A stretch of 64,000 bases of DNA from the NCBI RefSeq assembly GCF_019599045.1, contig NZ_CP080623.1:1200501-1264500 (forward strand), written 5' to 3'. The notes beneath the pieces were generated by a model. That model did no database searches, was not told the origin of the DNA, and was given only the letters and a program-made list of their open reading frames with translations. Positions 1 through 8,164 of the stretch are shown piece by piece (the first letter of the stretch is position 1; every line of letters starts with the position of its first letter). Source of the stretch: Roseovarius sp. SCSIO 43702. Its GTDB lineage: Bacteria > Pseudomonadota > Alphaproteobacteria > Rhodobacterales > Rhodobacteraceae. Position numbers and translations under genes: made by a program.

Positions 1-152
1 ACGCGGGCGATCCGATAGAGGCGCTTCGGCTCAGGCCGGACAGGCTGTGCGTCGTGTCGAAGGGCAAGGTCGTCTCGGAGAAGGCTCGAAACGACGCGCG
101 GCTCAGCATTGCGGGGCGGCCCGGGCGCGTGAGGCGGCGGCACGCGGTCTGA
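1..152 (+). CDS. C-terminal end of an amidohydrolase (cytosine deaminase-like), partial
   Basis: An open frame entering from the left edge (codons in phase with position 3) ends at a TGA at 150-152 and gives about 49 residues. The stretch GDPIEALRLRPDRLCVVSKG followed by a basic tail resembles the end of cytosine deaminase-type metal-dependent amidohydrolases, where the last beta strands carry a 'residue-D-R-L-x-V-x-x-G-x-V-V' segment. These enzymes deaminate or hydrolyse cyclic amides in the cytoplasm with a divalent metal. The catalytic part lies outside the window, so the substrate cannot be judged. The assignment rests on a short tail only. Confidence 0.45.
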   Translation, partial: AGDPIEALRLRPDRLCVVSKGKVVSEKARNDARLSIAGRPGRVRRRHAV

Positions 153-191
153 CCCGGCGCGCGGATCGCGCCGGGACGCGCGGCGGCCGGC

Positions 192-836
192 CTACCTCGA
201 CCGCCAAGTGTCGCGCCAGCGTTTGAAGCGCGAGCGCCGGTCGACATAGGCGTCCCCCGCCGCATCCCAGCGGGCGTCGATATCATCGAGCATGGGGTCG
301 ATCCGACGTGCGCGGAAGCGGCGCCAGCGCGCCCAGATCGCCCAGACGAATGCGAAGAAGAGCGTCAGGATGATCGTGTTGACCCAGGGAAACCGCCAGT
401 AATCGGGGCCGGGGACGGGCTTGATCGAGATGGCATTGGGAAAGATCGTCAAGAACTCGTTGCGCCAGCCGTAATGCTTGATCGAGACCCATTCGGGATC
501 GGCCTTGGTCGAAATGGCATCGTTGGCATCGGTATAGAGATTGGCGGTGTCGAACTTGAAGTAGGGCGGCCAGTTCCAGCCCGTATCCTCGTTGCGGTAG
601 ACGATGGGCTTGCCGTTGGGACGCACGGCCTGGATGAACTGCACGTAGCGGCTGTCACGGACGCCCGAGGAGTCGTCGGGTTCGGACCAGAAGATGCGCG
701 TCCAGTCGTCGAGGTTGATGTTTTCCTCGTAGGTGTTGACGATGCGCACCGTGTCGCGTTGCGGCAGCGTATAGTGGAAGAAGGCGGCGACGATGACCCA
801 GAAGGTGATCCAGAACGCCCATTTCACATAGACCAT
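192..836 (-). CDS. DUF1523 family membrane protein
   Basis: This 214-residue protein has an N-terminal membrane segment (about residues 5-22), a roughly 125-residue hydrophilic region rich in Trp and Tyr, and a second membrane segment near residues 150-170. A basic cytoplasmic tail follows (RARWRRFRARR and later). The layout puts the middle part on the periplasmic face. It resembles the alphaproteobacterial family DUF1523, whose function is unknown. It is the last gene of a minus-strand run starting near 7489 and lies 10 bases after the preceding small membrane gene, so it is probably co-transcribed. Family assignment is from memory of the sequence pattern; the role is unknown. Confidence 0.7.
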   Translation of the reverse strand: MVYVKWAFWITFWVIVAAFFHYTLPQRDTVRIVNTYEENINLDDWTRIFWSEPDDSSGVRDSRYVQFIQAVRPNGKPIVYRNEDTGWNWPPYFKFDTANLYTDANDAISTKADPEWVSIKHYGWRNEFLTIFPNAISIKPVPGPDYWRFPWVNTIILTLFFAFVWAIWARWRRFRARRIDPMLDDIDARWDAAGDAYVDRRSRFKRWRDTWRSR

Positions 837-846
837 GACGACCCTT

Positions 847-1113
847 TCAGTGGAAATTGGTCAGATAGATGATGATCCCGACAAGGCAGATGGGGATGAT
901 GTAGACCCCGAGGATCAGCTTGCGACGCACCGAGCCGTCGTATTCCTTGAGCCCCTTCTCGATGAACGCGTCGTAATCCCCTTCGTGGCCGCCTTCCTCC
1001 CATTCTCGCTTGAGCTTGCCACGGCGCACGGAGCGGGACCAGAGCGACAGGATCACGTAGATGATCGTGAGCACCACGAAACCGATGACAACGAGCCGGG
1101 CCAGTGCGAACAT
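847..1113 (-). CDS. small two-TM membrane protein, unknown
   Basis: The 88-residue product has hydrophobic helices at about residues 4-23 and 67-86. Between them is a highly charged loop containing the acidic stretch EWEEGGHEGDYDAF and the basic stretch RRGKLKREW. It sits 4 bases after the DUF6638-like gene and 10 bases before the DUF1523 gene, so it belongs to the same transcript. I do not recognise a named family. The hairpin topology and context suggest a membrane anchor or accessory subunit for the neighbouring proteins, which is inference. Confidence 0.65.
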   Translation of the reverse strand: MFALARLVVIGFVVLTIIYVILSLWSRSVRRGKLKREWEEGGHEGDYDAFIEKGLKEYDGSVRRKLILGVYIIPICLVGIIIYLTNFH

Positions 1114-1117
1114 TCCT

Positions 1118-2467
1118 CTACCTCCTCACCGGGCCCCAAGGGCCCACGCGCGCGATGGTCGCCTCGGAGACGGGCGGCGGCGGGGCGGGGTCCTCCATCG
1201 GTGCGTCATGGCCGAAAAGGGCCTTGCGCGTGCCGAGCTTGTCCACCTGATACTCGTTCACGAGGAAATCGACCACATATTCCTTCTTGGTTTCCGACCA
1301 CGTGCGGTAGCGGTCGTAGAAGGCCTGCTTGTGACAGATGAAGAGCTGCCGGATATCCTTGGGGGCAAGCTCGGCCAGCAGCATGTTGACGAGGTCGGCA
1401 TCGGGCGTGTCGGCGGCGCGGAGCGTGTGGAAATAGGCCGGATGCTCGGAGGTGATGGCGGGCCATGGGCCGTCGTTCTCGGCCCAGTTGACGAGGGCGG
1501 CGAGCGCGTGGAACTCCTGCGGCAGGCGCTCGGCGTTCTGGCGCGCGAGGCGGCGCATGTCGATGCGGGTGAGCCCGGCGAGGTCGAGGCCGCTGTCGGC
1601 CAGCGCGTCGACCACGATGAAATCCATCTTCTGCCGCAGGATCGCGCCCGCGTCGATGCCTCGCGCCTTGACGATGGGCTCGGCCAGCGCGTTGTCTTCG
1701 AGGAAGCGCGCGATGCGGTTGCGGTCGTCGAAGCCGAGCACCTGCGCGATGGGCGCACCGTCGAAGGTGGCGGGGTCGCCGGGGGTGACGAGGGCGGGGT
1801 GCGGCACGGCCTGGAATATGTAGGCGCCGCCGAAATGGGCGGTCCAGAAATTGCGCTGTTCGAAGCTCATCTCGGCCAGCGTCACGGGATTGCGCACGAT
1901 GTCGCCCGTTTCCTGGGCGAGGCCGATCATCTCGGCGATGAGCACGTCATCGAACCAGGCATCCTGCTCGTTGAGGAAGCGGTCGATCTTCTTCTCGAGC
2001 GCGCGAGCCTGACGGAGGGCGCCGCCGGTGGTGTCGGCCTCCACCGTCACGCGGCGGATGTCGAAAAGGCGGGCGGGGGTGGCCATGTCATAGACCGAGT
2101 TGGCCAGCTCGCCCGCCACCGCGTCGCGGGTGGTGAGGGCAAAGAGCGCCGCTTCGTTCGCCTCGATGAACTGCCGCAGGACGCCGCGCGAGGTGGAGAA
2201 CTTGGCATTGAGCAGCGGGGCGGTCTTCTGCTGGGTGGTGAGCAGGATGAACTGCCGGTTGACGCCCGCGTGGTTGAGGTAGTCGTGATCGCCGAACTCG
2301 TGACCCACCTCGGGGGAGTAGCCGGAAATGTCGATGTAGAAATCGGTGAGGGCGGTGGTGCGGCCGGTCAGGTGCTCGAGCGCGCGGTTGTAGCGCTCCA
2401 CGAGGGCGGGGGAGGCCACGTGGATGAGGTTGCCGAACATGAGGCCGGTGCGGATGAGGCGGTTCAT
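1118..2467 (-). CDS. DUF6638-like protein, unknown function
   Basis: A 449-residue soluble protein without signal peptide or membrane segment. It resembles proteins annotated as DUF6638 in Rhodobacteraceae genomes; no enzymatic motif is visible. The first 60 residues are well ordered (TGLMFGNLIHVASPALVERY), the middle is helical and charged, and the last 30 residues are Pro-rich and probably disordered. Its ATG follows directly on the TAA of the upstream orphan gene (TAAATG at 2465-2470), so translational coupling is likely. Family membership is moderately sure. A function together with the AAA ATPase upstream is inferred from gene order only. Confidence 0.6.
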   Translation of the reverse strand: MNRLIRTGLMFGNLIHVASPALVERYNRALEHLTGRTTALTDFYIDISGYSPEVGHEFGDHDYLNHAGVNRQFILLTTQQKTAPLLNAKFSTSRGVLRQFIEANEAALFALTTRDAVAGELANSVYDMATPARLFDIRRVTVEADTTGGALRQARALEKKIDRFLNEQDAWFDDVLIAEMIGLAQETGDIVRNPVTLAEMSFEQRNFWTAHFGGAYIFQAVPHPALVTPGDPATFDGAPIAQVLGFDDRNRIARFLEDNALAEPIVKARGIDAGAILRQKMDFIVVDALADSGLDLAGLTRIDMRRLARQNAERLPQEFHALAALVNWAENDGPWPAITSEHPAYFHTLRAADTPDADLVNMLLAELAPKDIRQLFICHKQAFYDRYRTWSETKKEYVVDFLVNEYQVDKLGTRKALFGHDAPMEDPAPPPPVSEATIARVGPWGPVRR

Positions 2468-2932
2468 TTAATCTTCGCGCTCCACCAGAAGGTCGCACTT
2501 CTTTTCTCGATAGGCTTCTTCAGCCGTTATCATCTGCAACTCTCTGAGCTCTTCGTAGGGAGCTTGTAGGTCAGAATCGAAAGTTTTCTCTTCTGCTTCT
2601 GCGAGAAACTGTGCCCACATGTAACCCAGCGAAAAATCAACAGTTGGACCCCGGATCAATCGTAAGCTGATTCCAATAGGCACTTCGTCAGTGTCTTCTT
2701 CGGTGAGTTTGCCTTCATTCCAAGCGGTAACGAAACCCGTTAGTTTTTGGTGTCCACTCTCAAAAAGGTACAGGCCTATTTTTTGATATTTTTCGGTTTT
2801 GGCGGCCAATGCTGCACATTCCCATTGGGCGTACGCTAACTTACCCATCTTGTTGTAATCCCCGTCTGCGTCCTGCGCTTCCGACGGCATCGCGAATGAG
2901 GCGAGCGCGAAAATAGATAGGGCAACTTTCAA
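2468..2932 (-). CDS. secreted orphan protein in an AT-richer island
   Basis: The likely start is the TTG at 2930-2932, because it is followed at once by a textbook signal peptide (MKVALSIFALASFAMPSEA, cleavage probable before QDADG). That gives 154 residues. Upstream codons in the same frame only translate the palindromic repeats, so the longer frame is rejected. The mature part is acidic, with two Cys (one in QWECAALAA, one in KKCDLL), and matches no family I know. Base composition and codon use are markedly more AT-rich than the flanking genes, which suggests acquisition from elsewhere. The stop abuts the next ATG, so it is embedded in the operon. No clear Shine-Dalgarno precedes the TTG. 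Confidence 0.5.
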   Translation of the reverse strand: MKVALSIFALASFAMPSEAQDADGDYNKMGKLAYAQWECAALAAKTEKYQKIGLYLFESGHQKLTGFVTAWNEGKLTEEDTDEVPIGISLRLIRGPTVDFSLGYMWAQFLAEAEEKTFDSDLQAPYEELRELQMITAEEAYREKKCDLLVERED

Positions 2933-2987
2933 CTTGTGGTTCTGAAACAGTGGTAATGATCTCGTTGAGATATCATGCAAACCACTC

Positions 2988-3259
2988 GCCCGGCCCCCGG
3001 CCGGGCCGCGCCCTCCCTCCCCCAGGAGGGCGCGTTGGCGACGTCGTGCCTCGCTCGTGCGGCGTGTGAGCTTTGGGATGTGCGCTCTGAATATCCGTTC
3101 CGCACGCGCCCACCAGGGAGGGCACGGCCCGACCGGGGACCTTACAAGATGCACGCCCCGGGCTTGACCCGGGGCCTCCTTCAGCGATCGCAGAGGCCCC
3201 GGGTCAAGCCCGGGGCGGGCGGGGATAGGATCAGGTAGGTCCCGGGTCAGGCCCGGGAC
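2988..3259 (-). repeat. cluster of REP-like palindromic elements
   Basis: Four perfect inverted repeats are packed into about 270 bases between the orphan gene and the AAA ATPase gene. They are: 8-base arms at 2988-2995/2999-3006; 10-base arms at 3007-3016/3025-3034; 24-base arms at 3155-3178/3193-3216 with a 14-base loop; and 8-base arms at 3239-3246/3252-3259. The last two share the core CCCGGGTCA(A/G)GCCCGGG. This is the form of the intergenic palindromes common in GC-rich alphaproteobacteria. No coding signal is seen here beyond accidental open frames. They may act as mRNA-stabilising or attenuating hairpins inside the operon. Confidence 0.75.
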
Positions 3260-3273
3260 GGGTGGCACGGGGG

Positions 3274-5208
3274 TCATTTCTTCCCCTCCAGATACCGTTT
3301 CTTAGCCTCTTCCGTTCGCCCATACTCCCGCACCATGGCCTCGATGGCGGCTTCGTCGGACTTGTCGGCATAGCGGAATTCGCTGTCGGCGTAGCGGTTG
3401 ATCTCCTGGATGACCATCTCGACTGTGATCGGCTGGCGCAGCTCCTCGATCATGGCTTTCTTCTCGTCGTAGCTCTTGAAGAGGAACAGGTCGGGCTCTT
3501 CCATCCACTCGTCCGGCAGTTCGAAATCCATCGCGCGGACCTTCACCGCGTCGGTGATGTTCTTGATCGCGCGGCCGGTGAAGCGGGGGTCGGCCTCCTG
3601 GATGGCCTTGAGATAGGTGCCGAGCTTGGCGATCGTGTCGAGTTGCCCGAGATCGTCCGCCACGCGCTCGTAGACGCGCAGGAGCCTGTCCTCGTGGGGC
3701 CTCATGTGGCTCTCGAAGCTCTTGGCGACGGCCTTCTTGATCTCCTGCGCGGCATAGACCTCGTGATCGCCCAGCGGGATGTCGTGGTTGCGGCCCATGA
3801 GCAGGTGGAGGATGTCGATGTAATCCTCGCGCGTCTGCGGCCCGTCGACGAGGAAGCGCGCGCCGGCGCGTTGGCGGAGCGCGTCGTCCACGTTCTCGGG
3901 GTAGTTGGAGAACATGCCGAAGGTGCAGTTGCCGCGCACCACCGTGTTGGCGCCCGCGAAGCTCTCCATCAGCACGGCGGTGATCTCGAGCTGGCCCGCC
4001 GAGGACTGGCGGTCGCCGCGCTTCCCCGCAAGCTGGTCGATGTCGTCGATGGTGCCGAAGCCGATTACGCCGGGATCGAGGACGTTGTTGATGAACGCCT
4101 TGGCGTTCTGCGCCGACTTGCCCTGGTAGCTGTCGATGCTCTCGGTCGAGAGGTTCTGGTAGCGGAAGGGATAGCCCGCGGTGTCGCAATAGCCCTTGAT
4201 GAGCCCCGCCATCATCTGAATGAGCGTGGTCTTGCCCGTGCCCGGCATCCCGTCGCCCATGAAGGTGAAGATGAAGCCGCCCAGTTCGGCGAACGGGTTG
4301 AGGCGGCGGTCGAAATCGTAGGCCATCAACATCTTGGAAAGCTTCAGCGCCTGGTATTTCGCGATGTGGTTGCCCACGACCTCGTGCGGTTTCTTGAAGG
4401 TCATGGTGAGGGTCGAGGATTTTCCCTTGGACGAGGGGGTGAAGCCGCGAATGGTGAAATCATCCGCCTCGACGCGCCAGGAGGCGCCGGTGAAGGGGGC
4501 CGTGCGCTGCGCGGTCTGGGCGCGCTGGGCGGCCTTCTCCATGAGCGCCTCGGAATAGGCGAGCGCGGTGGCAACGAGATGGGCGTCGTCGGGGGCGTGG
4601 CGCGCGATCTTCTGGTCAAGCTCCCACAGTGCGCCGTGAAGGGCCATCTGGGCGTTGTCGGTCAGAAGTTCCTCGGCCTCGCCCACCTCGACCGTGGTTT
4701 CGGAGCCGTGAGGCGCAAGCAGGAATGCCGTGGCATTGCCGAAGACATGCGCCACTATGAGTGCCTCGGCGGTCATGAGGTCGGTGAACTCGGTCTTGCG
4801 GTCGGCGGGAAGGGAGCCTGCCAGGTTCTTGCGGCGCAGGTCCGAAAGGCCCGTGGTCTCGGCGTAGGTTTCTCCCATCGCCATCGCGATGGAAAGCGCG
4901 CGGCGGAGCGCGTGCAGGAGCGTGGCCTGCAAGGGCGAGGTGAGCGGATCGTCGTCATCGGCGGAGGTGATCCGCCCGGCGAGGTGGACGCCCTCGGGGC
5001 GCGCGGTCTGGCGGGTGACGAGCCCCGGCGTGGTGGAGCGGAAGCGGCGGCGCGTGCCGATCCCGGAGGAGCGTTCGGAGGTATCGGTGGCCGCGGGTTT
5101 GCCGACCCGGGGCGCATGGTCGAAGCCCCCGAGCATCGCGTTGGCGGCCTCGTAGTGCTTGGTGATGTCGGCCTCGCGAAGCTCCATCGTGTCGGCGGTA
5201 AGGGTCAT
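3274..5208 (-). CDS. AAA family ATPase with an Asp-for-Glu Walker B
   Basis: A 644-residue cytoplasmic protein. The first ~290 residues are unlike any named domain. A single AAA module follows: Walker A GDGMPGTGKTT near 316-327; Walker B-like segment GTIDDIDQLAGKRGD near 382-396; a sensor-1 type Asn in FSNYPENVDDAL near 432-443; arginine-finger candidates in RQRAGARF. The pattern is that of classical AAA proteins ('IDEIDxLAxKR', 'xTNxPExxDxAL'), but the catalytic Glu position is Asp. It lies between two uncharacterised genes (43 bases after the 372-aa gene). By family it should be a ring-forming remodelling ATPase; substrate unknown. Confidence 0.75.
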   Translation of the reverse strand: MTLTADTMELREADITKHYEAANAMLGGFDHAPRVGKPAATDTSERSSGIGTRRRFRSTTPGLVTRQTARPEGVHLAGRITSADDDDPLTSPLQATLLHALRRALSIAMAMGETYAETTGLSDLRRKNLAGSLPADRKTEFTDLMTAEALIVAHVFGNATAFLLAPHGSETTVEVGEAEELLTDNAQMALHGALWELDQKIARHAPDDAHLVATALAYSEALMEKAAQRAQTAQRTAPFTGASWRVEADDFTIRGFTPSSKGKSSTLTMTFKKPHEVVGNHIAKYQALKLSKMLMAYDFDRRLNPFAELGGFIFTFMGDGMPGTGKTTLIQMMAGLIKGYCDTAGYPFRYQNLSTESIDSYQGKSAQNAKAFINNVLDPGVIGFGTIDDIDQLAGKRGDRQSSAGQLEITAVLMESFAGANTVVRGNCTFGMFSNYPENVDDALRQRAGARFLVDGPQTREDYIDILHLLMGRNHDIPLGDHEVYAAQEIKKAVAKSFESHMRPHEDRLLRVYERVADDLGQLDTIAKLGTYLKAIQEADPRFTGRAIKNITDAVKVRAMDFELPDEWMEEPDLFLFKSYDEKKAMIEELRQPITVEMVIQEINRYADSEFRYADKSDEAAIEAMVREYGRTEEAKKRYLEGKK

Positions 5209-5251
5209 GTCGTGTCTCTCTCAGGTGACCGGCCGAGGCCCGGCGGAGGTT

Positions 5252-6370
5252 TCAGTATCTCAGGACGCTGCCCGTGGGGCCGACCACGTATTTCGTCACG
5301 CTGGCGAAGCCCGCCGGGTTCTTCTCGGCCAGGATCTGGTAGGGGCGTTCGGGAAGGATGATCGCACGTTCCTGTCGCGTGGCGCCGGTATCGACGCCGC
5401 GGCCCGAGAAGGGGTCGAGCGCGAAGATCTCGCGTTCGACCGTGCCGAACCAGCCGGATTTCTCCTCCTCGACGCGTTCGCTTTCGAGCACTTCGTCGGT
5501 CCAGGCCAGCGCCCAATCCTGGTCGGACGCCGCGCTGGCTTCGGCCAGAACCTCGCGGAGGGGACCGGACTGCTGGGTGTATTCATGCGAATACATCGGC
5601 CCGATGTGCAGCCGGCGCAGGCGTTTGGGGTGCAGGTCGTCGAAGTCGCGATCGAAGGCGCGGGCGATGGTGACGAGCTTCAGCCCGCCCAGAGCCTGGC
5701 CCATGAGATGCGCCTGCACTTCGGGCCAGCGCGTCGTGTCGCGGCCCAGCGCGGTGCCGCCGGTGTCCTCGACCTCCATGAGATAGATCGTGGGCAGGTT
5801 GACCTGGCTGTCGTAGACGGCCCAGTGCAGCAGGTAGCGCAGGCGTCCGGGCGTCGCGTCGAGCACCTTGCCGCGCGGGTCGTTGCGCGCCCAGAAGAGT
5901 TCCCCGCGGGCGAGTTCCTCGTAGTAGAGACGCTGGGACATGGCGAATTGCAGGCGCGTCGGGATCTCGCGCCGGCCGACGATCTCCTCGATCATGCGCC
6001 GCTTGAGCGCGTCGCTGTCGGGCATGTTTTCGAGATGCTGCGCGGCCTGGTGCGCGTCGTTGGCCATGATCATCAACTCGTTGAAGACGGGAAAGCCGCT
6101 TTCGACCACGTCCATCGAGAGGGGGGCGACGGGCCGCCCCGTGTCGCGCCCGACGAGGAGGTATTTCATCGAGAGCGCGCGGAAGGTGTAGCCCAGTTGC
6201 TGAACGTAGGTGGTGAGCACCTCGATCTCGTGCGGGTCCAGATCGCCGCGCGCCTGCATGAGCGCGGCAACTCGCGGCAAATGGCCCATGATCCGCTCGA
6301 ACCGCGTGAAATAGCGGCGCGAGGCGTGCAGGTCGCGCAAGGGGAAGTGATCGGAAGTGACGTCGGTCAT
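5252..6370 (-). CDS. conserved hypothetical protein in the AAA operon
   Basis: A 372-residue soluble protein with no signal peptide or membrane helix and no motif I recognise. The first half is helical and rich in Met and Gln (residues 20-160). The C-terminal part contains strands and ends in SVTKYVVGPTGSVLRY. It lies 42 bases after the coiled-coil gene and 43 bases before the AAA ATPase gene on the same strand, so co-transcription is very likely. Gene position suggests an adaptor or substrate for the ATPase, but nothing in the sequence proves this. Confidence 0.6.
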   Translation of the reverse strand: MTDVTSDHFPLRDLHASRRYFTRFERIMGHLPRVAALMQARGDLDPHEIEVLTTYVQQLGYTFRALSMKYLLVGRDTGRPVAPLSMDVVESGFPVFNELMIMANDAHQAAQHLENMPDSDALKRRMIEEIVGRREIPTRLQFAMSQRLYYEELARGELFWARNDPRGKVLDATPGRLRYLLHWAVYDSQVNLPTIYLMEVEDTGGTALGRDTTRWPEVQAHLMGQALGGLKLVTIARAFDRDFDDLHPKRLRRLHIGPMYSHEYTQQSGPLREVLAEASAASDQDWALAWTDEVLESERVEEEKSGWFGTVEREIFALDPFSGRGVDTGATRQERAIILPERPYQILAEKNPAGFASVTKYVVGPTGSVLRY

Positions 6371-6412
6371 CTTGGTCGAACTGGCCCCGTCGCTCGCGAT
6401 GATTGAACCTCC

Positions 6413-7489
6413 TCAGCCTCCATAAAGGTTGCTGTCGTGCTTCTCGACGATCTCCTGGAAGCGGCGGGCGAAGCGTTCGTCGGCCTTGGCCTTCTGCTCG
6501 AGCACGTCGCGGGCGAAGACCATGTGGTCCTCGTGCGCCTCGAGCATGTCCGCCATCTTCTGATTGGTGGCGGCCCCTATGCCGGCCATGGCCGTTTGCG
6601 CCTCCTGGTCGGTCTGCACGCCGATCTCGTTGATGCGGTGGGCCACGTCCTGCTGCTGCGCGGTCTTGAGCGATTTCGACAGCGCGTCATAGAGCACCAC
6701 GCGCTGCTTGGTGTCGGTTTGCAACTTGTTGATGAGCACCATCTGGGTCGCCGCCTGGTTCTGGAGACTGTCGACCCAGGTCTTGCCCTTCTCGATATAG
6801 CGCTCCAGCGTCTGCGACTTGGCAAGCTTGACCTGCTCATCCTGCACCATGGCGTTGTAACGGGTGTTGAGGTCGGCCAGTTCGGTCTCGAGCTTGGTGC
6901 GCTTGGCCGCGTCGGTCTCGCTCGCGATGGCGTTCTCGAGGCGGATGATCTCGGGGTCCATCGCCTTGATCTCCTCGCGCACGCTTTCCAACTCGCCCAC
7001 GGTGAATTCGCGTTCGTCGAGGGTCTCGGTGAGGTTCGTCTCGACCTTTGCCTTCTGATCCTCGAGCACGGCGAGCTGGCTTTCCAGGAGCCTGGTGATG
7101 ACGTCGGACTTGGCGATGAGATCCTGCAACTTGTCGTCTATATTGGCGGTGCGCATCCGGTCCTGACGCATGCTGTCTGCCTTGGCCTTGGAGAAGATGC
7201 CCACGAAGCTTTCCCAGCCGGTCTTGTTGCGCATCTCGTCGAAATCGCGCGAGAAGGCGGCGGTCACGTCGTCGAGGCCCATGATCAACTCGGCGATGTT
7301 GGCGTTCATGATCTCGGTATGCGCATGCACGTCCTCGAGGGTGGCGTTCTCGATGTCGAGGGTGGCATCCTCGCCAGACTCGATCTTGGCGCGGGCGGCC
7401 TCGATGCGACTGGTGATCTCGGCGATCTTGGTCTGTGCCTCGGCGACCTGCGCCTGGCTTTCCTTCACCTGAGTTTCGAGATTGGCCAT
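6413..7489 (-). CDS. long coiled-coil protein heading the AAA operon
   Basis: The 358-residue product is almost entirely alpha-helical, with heptad-like patterns over residues 1-45 (METQVKES-type start, Ala/Glu/Lys-rich) and about 120-260. There is no Cys, no signal peptide and no membrane helix. The central part (around ERYIEKGKTWVDSLQNQAATQ) loosely recalls the helical bundle of TelA-type toxic anion resistance proteins and PspA-like proteins, but I cannot assign it to either. It is probably the first gene of the minus-strand operon; the region upstream (7490-7813) separates it from divergent yajC. A scaffold or filament role with the AAA ATPase is inference. Confidence 0.6.
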   Translation of the reverse strand: MANLETQVKESQAQVAEAQTKIAEITSRIEAARAKIESGEDATLDIENATLEDVHAHTEIMNANIAELIMGLDDVTAAFSRDFDEMRNKTGWESFVGIFSKAKADSMRQDRMRTANIDDKLQDLIAKSDVITRLLESQLAVLEDQKAKVETNLTETLDEREFTVGELESVREEIKAMDPEIIRLENAIASETDAAKRTKLETELADLNTRYNAMVQDEQVKLAKSQTLERYIEKGKTWVDSLQNQAATQMVLINKLQTDTKQRVVLYDALSKSLKTAQQQDVAHRINEIGVQTDQEAQTAMAGIGAATNQKMADMLEAHEDHMVFARDVLEQKAKADERFARRFQEIVEKHDSNLYGG

Positions 7490-7813
7490 CTGTCCCCCTG
7501 GGGCTGGGCGCGACGAGGCCGCGCGTGTTTGGTGATTGGCGGCAATATATGGTCATCGCGTGCGGGTTGAAACGATTTGATGGGGGCACGGCACAGAAAA
7601 GCGCCGAAAGGAGGCATGGCGATGCTCCCGAAAGCAAAGGAACCATGCAAGCGCGCCGCACGCGGCGAGGGCGCGGGCAGCACCGATCAGGAGACCGTGA
7701 CGCTGCGGCCCGTCCCGGCCCGCCTTTCCTGCCTTGCAAATAGGGGCGCGCGCCCATAGGTTCGCGCCAAATTTCGCGGGCGGGATCGCCCCCATCGGAC
7801 AAGGAGCATTCCC
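7490..7813. promoter_or_regulatory. divergent intergenic region between the AAA operon and yajC
   Basis: These 324 bases separate two divergent transcription units and must hold both promoters. No convincing -35/-10 pair stands out in this GC-rich stretch. The yajC Shine-Dalgarno (AAGGAGC) is at 7801-7807. The only other signal is a strong GGAGG at 7610-7614 leading into a small open frame described separately. Confidence 0.35.
7622..7759 (+). CDS. possible 45-aa peptide upstream of yajC
   Basis: An open frame from ATG 7622 (an alternative ATG lies at 7616) is preceded by AAAGGAGG with about 7 bases spacing, and ends 54 bases before yajC. The peptide is basic, with two Cys and Pro-rich stretches. 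No family is recognisable and the composition is not clearly coding. It is listed because of the strong ribosome binding site; it may equally be a chance frame. Confidence 0.2.
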   Translation: MLPKAKEPCKRAARGEGAGSTDQETVTLRPVPARLSCLANRGARP

Positions 7814-8098
7814 ATGGAAGGCGGCGCACTGGCCCAGTTTCTACCCCTCATCCTGATCTTCGCGATCATGTATTTCCTGCTGATCCGCCCGCAGCAGAAG
7901 AAACTCAAGGAACATCGCGCGATGGTCGAGGCGCTGCGCAAGGGCGACCGGGTGGTCACACAGGGCGGCCTGATCGGGAAGGTGACGCGCGTGCAGGACA
8001 ACGAACTCGAGATCGAGATCGCCACCGGCGTGAAGGTCCGCGTGGTGCGGCATACGATTGCCGAGGTGCGCTCGAAGACGGAGCCGGCGGAGAGCTGA
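7814..8098 (+). CDS. yajC: preprotein translocase subunit YajC
   Basis: A 94-residue inner-membrane protein with one N-terminal transmembrane helix (about residues 8-25, ending LLIRPQQKK) and a small cytoplasmic domain containing GDRVVTQGGLIGKV. These are the hallmarks of YajC, the accessory subunit that associates with SecD-SecF and SecYEG and assists protein export. Length is normal for the family. The start is supported by AAGGAGC six bases upstream. It precedes secDF by 66 bases, the usual arrangement. Confidence 0.95.
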   Translation: MEGGALAQFLPLILIFAIMYFLLIRPQQKKLKEHRAMVEALRKGDRVVTQGGLIGKVTRVQDNELEIEIATGVKVRVVRHTIAEVRSKTEPAES

Positions 8099-8164
8099 AC
8101 CGCGAAGCGGCGCGCATCGTCGCGCCACGTCTGATCCTGTCCCAAACCCGAAAGTCCCCGCGAC

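Noticed and set aside
2933..3277. N-terminal extension of the secreted orphan
   Set aside because: The codons only translate the palindromic repeats, and a signal peptide begins at the TTG at 2930-2932.
3262..5361. 699-residue plus-strand frame opposite the AAA ATPase gene
   Set aside because: A shadow of the AAA gene; no motif and no ribosome binding site.
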